From Kappaphycus alvarezii (taxonomy: Eukaryota > Rhodophyta > Florideophyceae > Gigartinales > Solieriaceae), in the NCBI GenBank assembly GCA_002205965.3, contig NADL03000450.1:496001-560000 (forward strand): DNA of 64,000 nucleotides, read 5' to 3'. Below, piece by piece: positions 11,040 through 22,659 of the stretch. The position numbers and the translations under genes were made by a program. Below the pieces are notes generated by a model that had not been told where the DNA came from, searched no databases, and saw nothing but the letters and a program-made list of their open reading frames with translations. The first letter of the stretch is position 1. Every line of letters starts with the position of its first letter.

Positions 11040-12719
11040 GCTCCATCTGAGCCCTAGCAGCTATTGACCAATCCATTGAGTATCTGAAGGCTATTGCCGA
11101 TGACGCAAGTGACAACTCCCCATTAGATATAATTGGTGTCGATGAGTTCTCCACAGCTGAGGTGCACACAACTAAAGTCCTCGAGGATCGTGATCGGCTT
11201 GTTAACATAGAGACCTTCGAGAAAGCTAAGGCTAAAGAGATTGACGGAATCATGAGCAGCAGAAACATTGAAATTGTCGAGAAGAGCAGTTTACCCCGGG
11301 ACGCTAGTATTCTATGTGCAAGATTTACGTTGTCTGTGAGAACATTAGTACCGACTCGGAAACTGCGGAAGCACGGTATATTGCTCAAGGCTACAAAGAC
11401 TCCGCTAAAGATATCGTTGTTCACGATTTACCCACCTCCAGCAATGCTCGATAAGAATTATGGCATCTTTTGCTGCTACCAAGGGAAACAGAACTTTTAC
11501 GAGTGATATTACCCAGGCGTACTTAAAGATCGAGTCTCCGATGAAAAGGGTGATTTACATCACGCTGAGGGACAAAGATAGTAACTTCTTCGCACTTTAA
11601 CCTGGTCAACTACTAAAGGTATGTCGTCCTTTTTATGGCCTCTGTGACTCTAACGATTATTGGATATTCAATTTCCAGCGCTTCCTTAGAGAAGAAGTGA
11701 ATCTTTCTCAACTGGATGGAGACCCCTCTTTATATGCATACAGTCCCAATTTTGAAGGTACTTGCCATGGCCTTCTTGGTATTTATATTGAGGATTGTCT
11801 CGAATCTGGTGATATTGAATTTGAGAGGAAGACTGACCTTATTGAAGAGTGCATTGACGTTATGCCAAGGGAGTGGTACCGGTTTAATTTCTATAGATTT
11901 GGTCTTATTCGGCATGAAGATGGTTCTATCATTATCAAACAAAGGAACTACATAAAAAGTTTTTCTTTGCTATCTGAGAACTCTTCCTTCGATGATTTCC
12001 GCAGAAATCGTGCCGCAGTTGCATGGTGTACGCATTCTTGACCTGGAGTTTTATGTCTAGTGAACAAAGTAGCTCGAGTGACTGAGTAGAACTTCTCTGA
12101 AGATAGTAGTAAGCTTCTAAACAAAGCAATCCGCAAGCTGAAGAAGCACAATATCACATTGAAATACAGAAAACTGTATATGAATTCCTTGCATATCAGA
12201 GTTTGAGCCGATGTTTCGTTTGGAACTAGCTAGGATTTAACGTTCCAACTTGGCTCTGTGCTATTTCTTTTTGATGATTAATCCCGTTGCCACATCATTT
12301 ACTATGAGCCGCAGAGCCACAAGTCAAGAAGAGTAGTGAGATCAAGATTAGCAGGGGAACTATGTGCATTTTCGGATGGCTTTGATGCTGCGTACTTGTT
12401 GAAATATGATTTAGAACGCATCTAAGGTTTATAATTCTATTGAAGATGTTTACAGATTCAAAGCAGTTTTTTGACGCCTTGACTAAGTCTTCGTTACCAA
12501 CTGCGAAACGATTGATGATTGATCTTGTTTCTATCAGGTAATATTATAGACGCTTAGAGGTCACTGATGTAGGTCTTCTTCGGGGCAAAGTGAACATCGC
12601 TGACGCTATTACAAAAGTTGGTTGCAATAAGGCATCAGATAACTTGATCGAGTCGGGTGTTGATAGTTCTATGGTGCAAAAGTTGGTGGTCAGGGATAAC
12701 GACGCTGCCATTTAAAGTG
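11040..12719 (+). pseudogene. Copia-B reverse transcriptase and RNase H remnant
   Basis: The RT N-terminal region is at 11162-11350 (FEKAKAKEIDGIMS...). The catalytic motif near 11780-11800 reads Y-I-E-D instead of Y-V-D-D, a conservative but usually inactivating first-Asp change. RNase H follows, with an F-T-D-S-K-Q block near 12450 and a C-terminus ending in a TAA at about 12714-12716. Many stops are present. Confidence 0.75.
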
Positions 12720-12725
12720 GCCGAG

Positions 12726-12978
12726 TGTGAGAATTACGATTGGTATACATATTAATCTCAGTACTTACACAATTATTGAAGTTCGCGAGTTATCTACCAA
12801 TGGAAATAAGACTCACGTTACTGTACTTGTAATCTTGATTTGTTAGAATCAGTATATAAGGATAGCCTGCCTATCCGATTACCGTAATTTAGGGTATCAA
12901 TTTGAAGAAAAAGATAAAGAAATCCGAAGCTACAGCTTTCGGTCGTCGAGAAGCTCCTGGGTCAGTTCCGACCGGACA
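12726..12978 (+). repeat. Putative 3' LTR of Copia-B
   Basis: It begins TGTGAGAATTACGATTGG, six to ten bases after the RNase H stop, and resembles the start of the Copia-D LTR (TGTGAAGATTGTTGCGACTGG). It contains a TATA-like stretch (TATATAAGG near 12854) and can be closed at a CA at 12977-12978. The end is by analogy only, because no matching left LTR was found to define it. Confidence 0.5.
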
Positions 12979-13972
12979 TCGGTGGATCTTGTTTTTAATA
13001 TTTATACCTGTGAAACTATAGATGAATGCCCATGTACTAGTGGTAAATTACTACTGATACATCGTGGCCTCTAAAAAGACTCAAGTTTGGATAGAGTGAC
13101 CGCTTTCTGCATGTGGCGGCGAACGAAAAATACGGACGCGACAGCTCGCTGCAAGCGTACACCGTGTTCATAAATTTACATAGCGGAGATAAAGTTGTCG
13201 GCACCAAGTGACTCATGCGCTGTCTCAAAACCCGGTTGAAATCGTTTAGTGCATCCATGGACAGTAGGGCGTAGCATTTGTCGCCTAGCGCTTGAATACT
13301 CTTAAACTTCGAGCAAAATCGAGTCCATTCCGTAACGCACACGATTAGTCAATTAAAGGGGTGCGACATGCTCTTTTCTTTCAGTGTTTGTGGTAGAAGC
13401 AATTAAATTGGTTACTATTTTCTGCAAGTCTGTCTTATTTCAATTGGGATAGGGTGAATCTTATCTGGCCTAAGTGTAAATGGGGGGTTAATTTACTGTG
13501 CTAGATATGTGGGTTGGTATCCAGTAAATTTGTACCGGAGCCTAGATATCTGGCCAAGTTGAACGTACAATTATTATACAAAAAGGCTCTTGATGGTGCC
13601 AGCGCAGCATCTGCTACAGCTCAGCAGGAGCGCACAGAAACTTTATGATATAAATTGAGTACAAAGTGCTGCTGTAGCCACTTTAGATTAAATTTTTATG
13701 GTGACCCAGCTCTACACTGCACTTTACTGTAACCCGTCGAGCACAATGGTCAGTAGTTGTGCCAGACACCGTAGCTCGGCTTGGAAAGCTTACAGTGCTT
13801 CCACCAGCAATTTTTGCTGCGTGATACACGTGTCATGCCTTTTGGGCTGTCTTACTGCAGCAATGTCAATCAACCAGATACAGTATATTCGATACAGTGC
13901 ACAGTACACCACTCACTGCGAGACCATAATTTACTGTACACAGGGTTGCGCAAACGCCCACGCCGTTCAACG
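12979..13972. other. Intergenic with dispersed TACAGT/ACTGTA motifs
   Basis: There is no convincing gene. A 101-codon open frame on the minus strand (13037-13342) has plausible composition but no recognised family. The 13.6-13.95 kb part has several TTACTGTA / ACAGTACA motifs of the type found between genes elsewhere in the window. Confidence 0.4.
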
Positions 13973-13977
13973 GTGTG

Positions 13978-14257
13978 TGTTCAGGCACAGGCACTGTAAG
14001 CCTACTGTCAGCAGTGCTGTGTTGTCGTTCGACTCGCGCCGCTGTACTGTAGCCCCGATCTCCTCGCGTCCAACTCTGCGAGGAGGCGCAAGGAGGAATT
14101 ATTCAGTAAACCGCTAACCGCGTTTCTGATATCCTTCCCTCTCGCTCCAAACCTTCACACCTTTGCCCTTGAATATCCTCCGCTTTATCCTCGCACACCC
14201 TCCTTCCAAAGAGCTTGGACCCTTTGTGTGCCCCGGTGATCACGCAGTTGCGCCACA
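13978..14257 (+). repeat. Copia-C 5' LTR (LTR-A)
   Basis: 280 bp, starting TGTTCAGGCACAGGC and ending GCGCCACA. It is preceded by target-site copy GTGTG. It is very similar to LTR-C (279 bp) with scattered substitutions, and to the minus-strand LTR-B. No TGG-type tRNA primer-binding site is evident immediately after it. Confidence 0.85.
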
Positions 14258-14902
14258 ATCCGGATTCGCGCTTCGCCGTGATCATCACAAGCGATGCCTA
14301 CCTCAACTCGCATCGACGCGCACCGCACCTCGTACAAACCGGCTCAAGACTCTTGCCGAGAAGTAAAGACGACAAGCGATTTATCTTAGAAAATTATGGA
14401 ATCAGTCAAGCTCATCTTGGACATGAATCCGATTGGAGAAGAAGCACCCCCAAGAAATCATCAACTCGATCAAGCCCATGCTACCCGCCGATCCGCTCTC
14501 TATTCATAGAAGAGCTGTTTGGGGAACCGCTCCTCGCGATAAGACTACTCGAGGATGTCGCTGACCCCTATGGATGCTTCCCGTCAACGGAGACATCGTG
14601 ACGTCCATAGACGATTTCTCCGTCCAGGTTAACGGTAATGCAATGGCACTCTTTTGGCTCGCCACTGTTGTCACCGACTCCCAGGAACAGGCGAAGGTCT
14701 TGGAAAAATAAGTGGTTTCTAGGTTCTAGAAATTCATGAAACTTCCGCCTGAAGACCAGGACCACCAAGCTATCCGAGAAGGCTGCCGTTCTTACTGACC
14801 CTGCCCGCCTGCTCCGACGGCTTCGTCAGCTCCCATACAACCCGACCCTTCGACACCTGACACCGCTGTGATGCCTGTTTTCATGCCGCCTGCCCAAGGT
14901 CA
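14258..14902 (+). other. Copia-C leader / start of gag, plus orientation
   Basis: Sequence following the 5' LTR. A 128-codon open frame (14215-14601) starts inside the LTR and is probably fortuitous. A start near 14397 (MESVKLILDMN...) gives a short plausible gag N-terminus before stops. The segment ends abruptly at the inversion junction near 14903, where the minus-strand LTR copy begins. Confidence 0.45.
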
Positions 14903-15160
14903 CGAGGCACACAAAGAGTCCAAGCTCTTTGGAAGGAGGGTGTGCGAGGATAAATCGGAGGATAATGAAGGGCAAAGGTGTGAATGTTTGGAGCGAGAGG
15001 GAAGGATATCAGCAACGCGGTTAGCGGTTTACTGAAAAATTCCTCCTTGTGCCTCCTCGCGGAATTGGACGCGAGAAGGTCGAGGATAAAGTAAGGCGGC
15101 GCGAGTCGAGCGACAGCACAGCACTGCTGACAGTAGGCTTACAGTGCCTGTGCCTCAACA
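14903..15160 (-). repeat. Copia-C internal LTR (LTR-B), inverted and truncated
   Basis: This is the reverse complement of LTR-A/LTR-C from its TGTTGAGG start (at 15160) to about 20 bases short of the end. The match stops after GTGTGCC(T)CG at about 14903. It directly abuts the complement of the polypurine tract (CTCCCCCC at 15161-15168), so it is the 3' LTR of the minus-oriented block. The missing terminal bases rule out a simple intact nested insertion. Confidence 0.85.
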
Positions 15161-15168
15161 CTCCCCCC

Positions 15169-17373
15169 GTCGCACGATCGCGGCGAGACGAAGAATGGAA
15201 CTCGAGACCACAGGAGCCATAGCATGATATCTTTCCATTCAACCAAATGCATCACGGCCATTCTCAGAATCTGCCATGCCAAAGTAAAATTGGCCTTCTT
15301 AAATTACCCAAACTTCCCAAAAGTAAATGAGAAATAGGATCGCCGATGGTGGACTATATATAGCCCAGATGCATTGCTTGGTTGACGTGAGAAACTCGTT
15401 AGAGGAATCACACTCCTAATGCTTACAGGAAGCTGGATCGCGTCGTTGACAACACTGTTGACAACAAAAATGAACTTCAGTTCACTCGGGCTTGATCATA
15501 GTATGGTGACATGCTGCGTCAGACCAGTACCGCTGAAACATCAACACTCGGTAAAGGAGGAGGTACGCTAAGATGCAGTCACGGCACATCAGTGAGAACA
15601 GCAAAAGTGAAATTCAAAGGATGATCCATCGAGATCCAAGGGGTCGAGTTATCAGCCAGGGGACTAAGATCAAAACAGCGAAGTGAGCCGGAGAAAAACA
15701 TTTTTTTGTTGACCTCAGCATCGTGTAAGCGTGACCGTCAGTGTGACGTGGGAAGTGAATCCGAGGTCGGAGGAGCTGACCGGATGATCCACTGTTCGAC
15801 TTTGGTCGGAGTTGGCCAGTTTCCAAAACCTTGCGAAGCGCCGATTGTTGCATGTTTTTTTGTGAGACCGTCCGCAATATTGTGAGCCGTGTGCACAAAA
15901 GCAATGTCAGATATTTCTTAGTTCTTGAAACATTCCTAGCGGCGGAGATATCCAGTATGAGTTCTCTCTGAGGTCCGGGAACCTTTTGAAACGACGCCAA
16001 AGAGATTCTTGTTGTCAGTGTGGAGCTTCACTGGGACACTGGACGCTGTGTGAATAGTGTGCAGTTCCTCGCCAAGGTGAGTGACATCAAACATATCCGC
16101 AAACGCGATCAGTTCGGCGGCGAGAGCGGAGCGAACAACACGCCGTGCTTTGTAGGACTTGAAGTGAACCGGTATAGCTCACCGGAAGCATCGGAAAGGA
16201 AGATGATATATCCGAGCTGCGAGGAAAAGTCGTAGTTGGACGCAAACAAATCGTCAGAGAAACCGATGAGCTGAAGGGAGGAGAGTTCCAAATCCTCAAA
16301 CTTGATGGCCAGTAGATAGTCCTCGGCGTACTGTACAACACGGTTTGCTCGCTGGATAACGGACTTGCGTCGGACTTGAAGCGTTCAGATGTAACCTTTA
16401 TGAGCTGGGAAACCTCATGTATGACGTCCGGTCTGGTGTGGGACAGCCATGAAGTTGCATGCGGATAGATGCGAAGTCGGAAAACGTAGCGTCCGGAGGG
16501 AGGTATTTCATGCGATCAAGTGTCCATTCTGGTCCATCTGGAGTAGTTTTGGGTTGGCAGTGTCCGAGGTAAGATGAAAGCCAGTGAACGTTAGTGGCGG
16601 CGATTCATTCTCAGCCATCTCAAAGCGTTTCGCGGTAGCGAGGCGCGCTCCTTGAATTTGGCATCACCAGCCCGGAGCATGTCATCTACATAAGTCCCAG
16701 AGAGGCCTTAAGAAGTACATCAACCAAAAGATGTACAGAGCGGGATCGGAACGGAGGGGTCATGGAGAGGTCGTTCCGATGGTGTTCGTCGAAGGTTTGG
16801 AACCAGAGATTCTCCGGCATCGCGTAACCCGTAAAGCGGCTTCAAGAGCTGAAAGCACTTCTCCGGCATGAGCTCGAGCTCCGGAGCCGGATCCTTGACG
16901 TAAAATTCACGCATGAGTGGAACAGCGGATTGGAGGTAAGCCTGACGAACATCCGAAGTCCAGACGTCGAAACATTGGATGGCAGCGAGCGCTATAAGGA
17001 GACAAACAGTGGCAGGCTGGAGAGTTTGAGCTGCGTGGACCATTATCTTCTTCTGCTCGTCACGGTGTCCACCGATTACGTATCGGGCCTTGAACTTGAT
17101 CTCTCCGTCTTCGTTCGACTTGATAGCGAGGATGAAACGGCCAGGGAGTAAATTTCCATCCGGAGGTATCTCTTCTTTGAAGATGACTTTGAAAGGACCA
17201 CGTTCCAATAAACTCTTGATTTCTTTTCGCTTCGTGGCTGTCATTTCGGGAAGGGAGCAACGGGGGTCCTTCGGTCTAAAACTTCCGTGAAAAAGACGGA
17301 GTGATCTTCGTAGGGGGCATCCGGCGAGCGATATGCAATAAGGAGCGGTGTAAGTCGAGGAGAAAGGAAGCAT
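15169..17373 (-). pseudogene. Copia-C RT and RNase H, minus-strand copy
   Basis: The RT N-terminal half at 16720-17373 has KARYVIGGHRDE, a SDVRQAYLQS block and LLKPLYGLRDAG. The catalytic Y-V-D-D codons lie at 16681-16692. RNase H follows with a GFSDDLFASN block near 16230-16260 and ends near 15.6 kb. From 16980 leftwards the sequence is near-identical to the plus copy at 20171 onward; frame breaks differ slightly between the copies. Confidence 0.85.
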
Positions 17374-17479
17374 TCGTCAGTAGGGGTCATTTAAGGCTTG
17401 ATCTGAGAAAAACTAAAAGGTTTTGGACTGAGTCGGAGTTTTCGTCTGAGACGTAGACGAGCTTTTTGTCACGTTGGAC

Positions 17480-18400
17480 AGCAGTGACTGTAAAAGGGCC
17501 TAGCCATTCACCGATGCGATTTGATATCTGCTTCTCCCTCTACACGAGCACTTGTTGTCCAATTGTGTAGGTTGCGTCTGCGGCACGAGGGATGTTGTGC
17601 CGCAGAGCTCGCTGTACACGGAGGCGTGCCATCTCTCTCTCCACTTGAAGACAAGCTTCACTGGCCAGGACGGTGCGCGCCTGCAATGTGGCCTTTGGGA
17701 CTGGTGGCTCACCGAAGACGCGGGTCGAAGGGTACTCGCCAAAACGAGGGCAGAAGGGACAAGCCCTTCAGGTCCCAATGTGTCGGTGAGGGCCTTGACG
17801 GAAAGGGCGAGTAGGAAAGCTATAGAAGCTTGAGGGTAGACTTTGCGTAGCTTAAGGAAGGTGTTGGGTAAGGGATGGTGGTAACGCTCACCAATGCCGA
17901 GGGCGTTATGAGCTTCGACTCCAGATTTGTCGACGGTTACCCCTGCGGCGCGGCCAATGGTAACGAATGTGTCCTTGAATTGCAATCCTTGATCAAGACG
18001 GATGGAGTTCGGTAACCCAGTGTAGACGTTCGACCAGCACTCGATGATGGTATCCCAAATCGGTTGGGTAGACACATCCGAAAGGAAACGGGCGGCGCTG
18101 AAATGGATATACTTATCCACGATGTGCAAGATAGGCTTACCTTCCAAGTGCATTATGTTCATCATGAGGTGCTCATTGAAGCGAGATTCCTCACCACCAG
18201 AGAAACGCGGAATCGACCAGGGCCGTCCTTAAATCGTTGACAGGCGTCGCACGCGGCAGAGATCTCTTGGAGGGACTTGTAGGTCTCTGGTGTCAGGTCT
18301 TCCGGGCAAGCCTTCTTGAGAAGTGCAAACAGCTTGATCGCGGAGGGGGGGGGGCTAACTGGCGGAGAAGCTTCAGAAGCTGCATCTTGGTGAAGAAGTT
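17480..18400 (-). pseudogene. Copia-C integrase
   Basis: This is the best-preserved integrase in the window. The zinc-binding domain ends in C-D-A-C-Q-RFKDGPGRFRVSL (18162-18464). The core (17500-18165) contains the first Asp in HIVDKYIHFSAARF, the second in RLDQGLQFKD, and the Glu in GVEAHNALGIGERYH, so all DDE residues are intact. The frame is open for ~220 codons. The GVEAHNALG-x-GERYH block, shared by the Copia-A to -D group, marks a lineage distinct from common plant copia. Confidence 0.85.
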
Positions 18401-20038
18401 GAGAGCGGGAAAAGACATGGAGGCATAGATGTGCCCGGCGTGGCGAGTGAGTGGAACGCTCCACGCAGTAAGGGCTTGTTTTGTTCTATCGTCAGCTTGA
18501 GCCATGACATGCTTTTTGACTAAGCGATTGGTGACGGTGTCAGGCGTAAGGGAGTAGAGATCCATGACATCAAGGCCTAAGAGGGCGGGGACGTCGGCAG
18601 CGACAACATCAAGAATGACAAAGAGTGTCGGGATTCCAGCTGGGGTGGCGAGAGGTAGGGCCATTGTCCCCGAGGGAGTCAAACGCGGCATCAGCAAAGC
18701 GGAAGCGTTTGAGGCTTGTCTTGAGTCGGGGGAGCTTACGGCCAAGACGAGAGAAGATGCGGCAGGCCTCTTTCAAGCCGATGACTGAGGTGGGACCCCT
18801 GTGTACACGCAGAAACCGGGACTCTCGCGTTCATGTGGGGGCGCTTGAAGTCTGATGTTGAGACGGTATGGATGTCTATTATGGTTCGTTGAGGTTGGTT
18901 TAGGGGTGAACGTTCGCGTCGTGGGATGTGAGTGCGATGCACTCCAGCCCAAGCATTAGGGCGTCGTCTTCGAGATGCATCGAGGAGACGCCTTAATGAA
19001 AATCCGGCGATAGATTCTCTTCCCAGTGCACGGACGGTATGGTACCAGTTGGAGCCATGGTGGAGGAAATTTGGTTGCAAGCAACCGTGGCTTCAATCTC
19101 CTCCAGGGCACGGATTTCCGCGGGATCCGAAGGCATGAAGTCATGCAACAACCTTTCAAACTCAGCGAGGTCAGGGTTGGGGGAGCTTGTATGGTCGATC
19201 TCCTGTGGTTAGCTCTCGCTGTCCCGGTCTTCGTGATCATTGCGGGATGAGAGATCTTAAACTTGCTGGGATAGCTGCTCAATCGTACTGGCGAGGACGG
19301 TAGGGGTGCCTTTGGAAAGGTTGTCACGAACGTACTGACAAATATCGCGGGTCCGATGAAAGCTTGAGAAGTGCTCGTCAGAACCGCAGGTGTGACAGAG
19401 GAGCCTTTTGCATTTCGGCCTATTGGGTTCTTGCGGGTTGAGCGAGAAGGGGCCGGGTTGAAGCGAGTGTAGGGTGATGAGACCTCCGAGTCCTGGACTT
19501 GGGGGCTTAACGTAGCGCTGAAAGTAGAGTTTGTCAGCTGGGTAGGGGTTAGTCTCTTCCTCATCAACGGGATCGTTCTATGACGCTCTGGGTGGATCTG
19601 AAGTTGTTCCCTCAATGCAGTGACAAATCGATTGTACGAGAACTTTGCCGTCGTAGTATTGCTGATTGCAGGAGCGGCCCACTTCTGCTGGAGTACGGCC
19701 GAGCGGATATATCTAGTCTTTTTCTCTTCAGAACAAAAATGCCGGGGGCCTTGGGGCGTGAGCGAGTTAATACGCGTGACGAGTCGATCTAGTCCAACAT
19801 TAACGCTAAGGTTGTCAATCTCTTGCATAATCTTCGGGAGGGTCAGGCCTTCAAGCTCGAACTAAGCCTCCAATTGGCGCGCATCAGAGTCATACTCTGC
19901 CAGCATCGTTGCAACTTGTTCTTGGTGCGACATGTCGGGAGTTCAGTTCTCGAAGAAGAAATCAAGTGCAGCAGCAGCGAAAATATTTTGCAGAAAGAGA
20001 TCTTCTGCTTCTGGTTGAGCCCAGTTTGCGAAGCATGA
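18400..20038 (-). pseudogene. Copia-C gag and protease
   Basis: Gag starts near 19936 (MSHQEQVATMLAEYDSDARQ) and has an in-frame TAG after about 24 codons; a long open stretch covers 18956-19828. A zinc knuckle at about 19375-19415 in another frame reads CHTC-GSDE-H-FSSF-H, i.e. a CCHH variant in which the last Cys is His. The protease active site near 18800-18815 reads C-V-Y-T-G, replacing the catalytic Asp by Tyr. The downstream flap and ALLGLDVMD block (18560-18600) is conserved. Confidence 0.7.
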
Positions 20039-20170
20039 ACTCCTTAGTCCTGGAGGACGTTTTGAATACACCGTAGCTGGTGTGTCCCTGGGTCTCGCTC
20101 TCCCGTGACCTTTTGGTTTTTGAAGAATTTCAACACGGTGGAGAGAGACTTGGAGTCCGGTGGGGCGCGA

Positions 20171-21540
20171 TCGACGTCTGGACCTCGGATGTTCGTCAGG
20201 CCTACCTCCAATCCGCTGTTCCACTCATGCGTGAATTTACGTCAAGGATCCGGCTCCGGAGCTCGAGCTCATGCCGGAGCAGTGCTTTCAGCTCTTGAAG
20301 CCGCTTTACGGGTTATGCGATGCCGGAGACATCTGGTTCCAAACCTTCGACGAACACCATCGGAACGACCTCTCCATGACCCCCCTCCGTTCCGATCCCG
20401 CTCTGTACATCTTTTTGGTTGATGTACTTCTTCAAGGCCTCTCTGGGACTTATGTAGATGACATGCTCCGGGCTGGTGATGCCAAATTCAAGGAGCGCGC
20501 CTCCGCTACCGCGAAACGCTTTGAGATGGCTGAGAATGAATCGCCGCCACTAACGTTCACTGGCTTTCATCTTACCTCGGACACTACCAACCCAAAACTA
20601 CTCCAGATGGACCAGAATGGACACTTGGATCGCATGAAATACCTCCCTCCGGACGCTACGTTTTCCGACTTCGCATCTATCCGCATGCAACTTGCATGGC
20701 TGTCCCACACCAGACCGGACGTCATACATGAGGTTTCCCAGCTCATAAAGGTTACATCTGAACGCTTCAAGTCCGAACGCAAGTCCGTTATCCAGCGAGC
20801 AAACCGTGTTGTACAGTACGCCGAGGACTATCTACTGGCCATCAAGTTTGGAGGATTTGGACTCTCCTCCCTTCAGCTCATCGGTTTCTCTGACGATTTG
20901 TTTGCGTCCAACTACGACTTTTCCTCGCAGCTCGGATATATCATCTTCCTTTCCGATGCTTCCGGTTGAGCTATACCGGTTCACTTCAAGTCCTACAAAG
21001 CACGGCGTGTTGTTCGCTCCGCTCTCGCCGCCGAACTGATCGCGTTTGCGGATATGTTTGATGTCACTCACACCTTGGCCGAGGAACTGCACACTATTCA
21101 CACAGCGTCCAGTGTCCCAGTGAAGCTCCACACTGACAACAAGAATCTCTTTGGCGTCGTTTCAAAAGGTTCCCGGACCTCAGAGGAGAAACTCATACTG
21201 GATATCTCCGCCGCTAGGGAATGTTTCAAGAACTAAGAAATATCTGACAATTGCTTTTGTGCACACGGCTCACAATATTGCGGACGGTCTCACAAAAAAA
21301 CATGCAACAATCGGCGCTTCGCAAGGTTTTGGAAACTGGCCAACTCCGACCCAAAGTCGAACAGTGGATCATCCGGTCAGCTCCTCCGACCTCGGATTCA
21401 CTTCCCACGTCACACTGACGGTCACGCTTACACGATGCTGAGGTCAACAAAAAAAATTTTTTCTCCGGCTCACTTCGCTGTTTTGATCTTAGTCCCCTGG
21501 CTGATAACTCGACCCTTGGATCTCGATGGATCATCCTTTG
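20171..21540 (+). pseudogene. Copia-C RT and RNase H, plus-strand copy
   Basis: It starts abruptly inside RT at the SDVRQAYLQS block. The segment 20271-20969 is open for 232 codons and contains LLKPLYGL, Y-V-D-D at 20451-20462, an LAWLSHTRPD block and the RNase H start GFSDDLFASN. A frame change near 20967 is followed by the RNase H C-terminus (KLHTDNKNLFG, EEKLILDISAARE) at 21054-21236. It lacks gag, protease and integrase on this strand. Confidence 0.85.
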
Positions 21541-21987
21541 AATTTTCACTTTTGCTGTTCTCACTGATGTGCCGTGACTGAATCTTAGCGTACCTCCTCC
21601 CTTTACCGAGTGTTGATGTTTCAGCGGTACTGGTCTGACGCAGCATGTCACCATACTATGATCAAGCCCGAGTGAACTGAAGTTCATTTTTGTTGTCAAC
21701 AGTGTTGTCAACGACGCGATCCAGCTTCCTGTAAGCATTAGGAGTGTGATTCCTCTAACGAGTTTCTCACGTCAACCAAGCAATGCATCTGGGCTATATA
21801 TAGTCCACCATCGGCGATCCTATTTCTCATTTACTTTTGGGAAGTTTGGGTAATTTAAGAAGGCCAATTTTACTTTGGCATGGCAGATTCTGAGAATGGC
21901 CGTGATGCATTTGGTTGAATGGAAAGATATCATGCTATGGCTCCTGTGGTCTCGAGTTCCATTCTTCGTCTCGCCGCGATCGTGCGA

Positions 21988-21996
21988 CGGGGGGAG
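21988..21996 (+). promoter_or_regulatory. Polypurine tract of Copia-C
   Basis: The run of G and A (ACGGGGGGAG) lies immediately before the TGTT start of LTR-C. The position and composition are those of the plus-strand primer site in LTR retrotransposons. Its exact complement abuts LTR-B at 15161-15169, confirming the orientation of the inverted copy. Confidence 0.7.
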
Positions 21997-22275
21997 TGTT
22001 GAGGCACAGGCACTGTAAGCCTACTGTCAGCAGTGCTGTGCTGTCGCTCGACTCGCGCCGCCTTACTTTATCCTCGACCTTCTCGCGTCCAATTCCGCGA
22101 GGAGGCACAAGGAGGAATTTTTCAGTAAACCGCTAACCGCGTTGCTGATATCCTTCCCTCTCGCTCCAAACATTCACACCTTTGCCCTTCATTATCCTCC
22201 GATTTATCCTCGCACACCCTCCTTCCAAAGAGCTTCGACTTTTGTGTGCCCCGGTGATCACTCAGTTGCGCCACA
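21997..22275 (+). repeat. Copia-C 3' LTR (LTR-C)
   Basis: 279 bp from TGTTGAGGCACAGGC to GCGCCACA, followed by the target-site copy GTGTG (22276-22280). It is preceded by a polypurine tract. It is closer in sequence to the inverted LTR-B than to LTR-A in the stretch around CTTTATCCTCGACC, consistent with LTR-B and LTR-C being copies of the same 3' region. Confidence 0.85.
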
Positions 22276-22280
22276 GTGTG

Positions 22281-22659
22281 ACCGTTTGACAGAGAAAGGT
22301 TTTCTGGCGCGCGGTTTTTATTTTTATATAATAAATATATATATTGTATATATTGTGGGATGCCCCAGAAACGAAGAAGTGGCCGAATTTCGCCGAGGTC
22401 TCCTCTAGCTCCCGCGCGTCATGCTTGACGAGACGTTCTTCAGATCTTCTATTTTCCCGTTTCGTGTTCTTGTTTCTGTGGCAGAGCTATTCTCATTTGA
22501 CAAGGTACAGGACGAATTTACGAATGTAATTTTTCTGAAGACGTCAGAGAAGAACAAAAAGCGCATTTCAATAACAATATGGCTATGCTTTTTATCGATT
22601 GTACGGCGTAATTCACTCTATCTGATTTTCACAAGTACAAGGATATCAACGATGCCCCT
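22281..22659. other. AT-rich spacer
   Basis: It contains an AT dinucleotide-like stretch (22320-22350) and no supported gene. The short plus-strand open frames here merge into the gag-like fragment that follows and may be its decayed 5' part. Confidence 0.4.

Larger units (their letters stand above)
7916..12978 (+). mobile_element. Copia-B: heavily decayed Ty1/copia element
   Basis: Plus-strand remains in copia order: gag (7.9-9.5 kb), protease (near 9.64 kb), integrase (10.0-11.0 kb), RT (11.1-12.04 kb), RNase H (12.1-12.72 kb), then a putative 3' LTR at 12726-12978. There are numerous in-frame stops and frame changes. Several catalytic residues are replaced (protease V-N-T-G, RT Y-I-E-D). 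No left LTR was recognised, so the copy is old and probably truncated. Confidence 0.8.
13973..22280. mobile_element. Copia-C: LTR retrotransposon insertion with internal inverted duplication
   Basis: The outer LTRs (13978-14257 and 21997-22275, both plus orientation, both TGTT...CACA) are flanked by a perfect 5-bp direct repeat GTGTG (13973-13977 and 22276-22280), so they mark one integration event. Inside, plus-strand leader is followed by a minus-strand block (truncated LTR, RNase H, RT, integrase, protease, gag, reading right to left) and then by a plus-strand second copy of RT-RNase H-PPT-LTR. The two RT-to-LTR copies form ~2.1-kb inverted arms (14903-16980 and 20171-22253) around a 3190-bp spacer. 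Confidence 0.85.
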
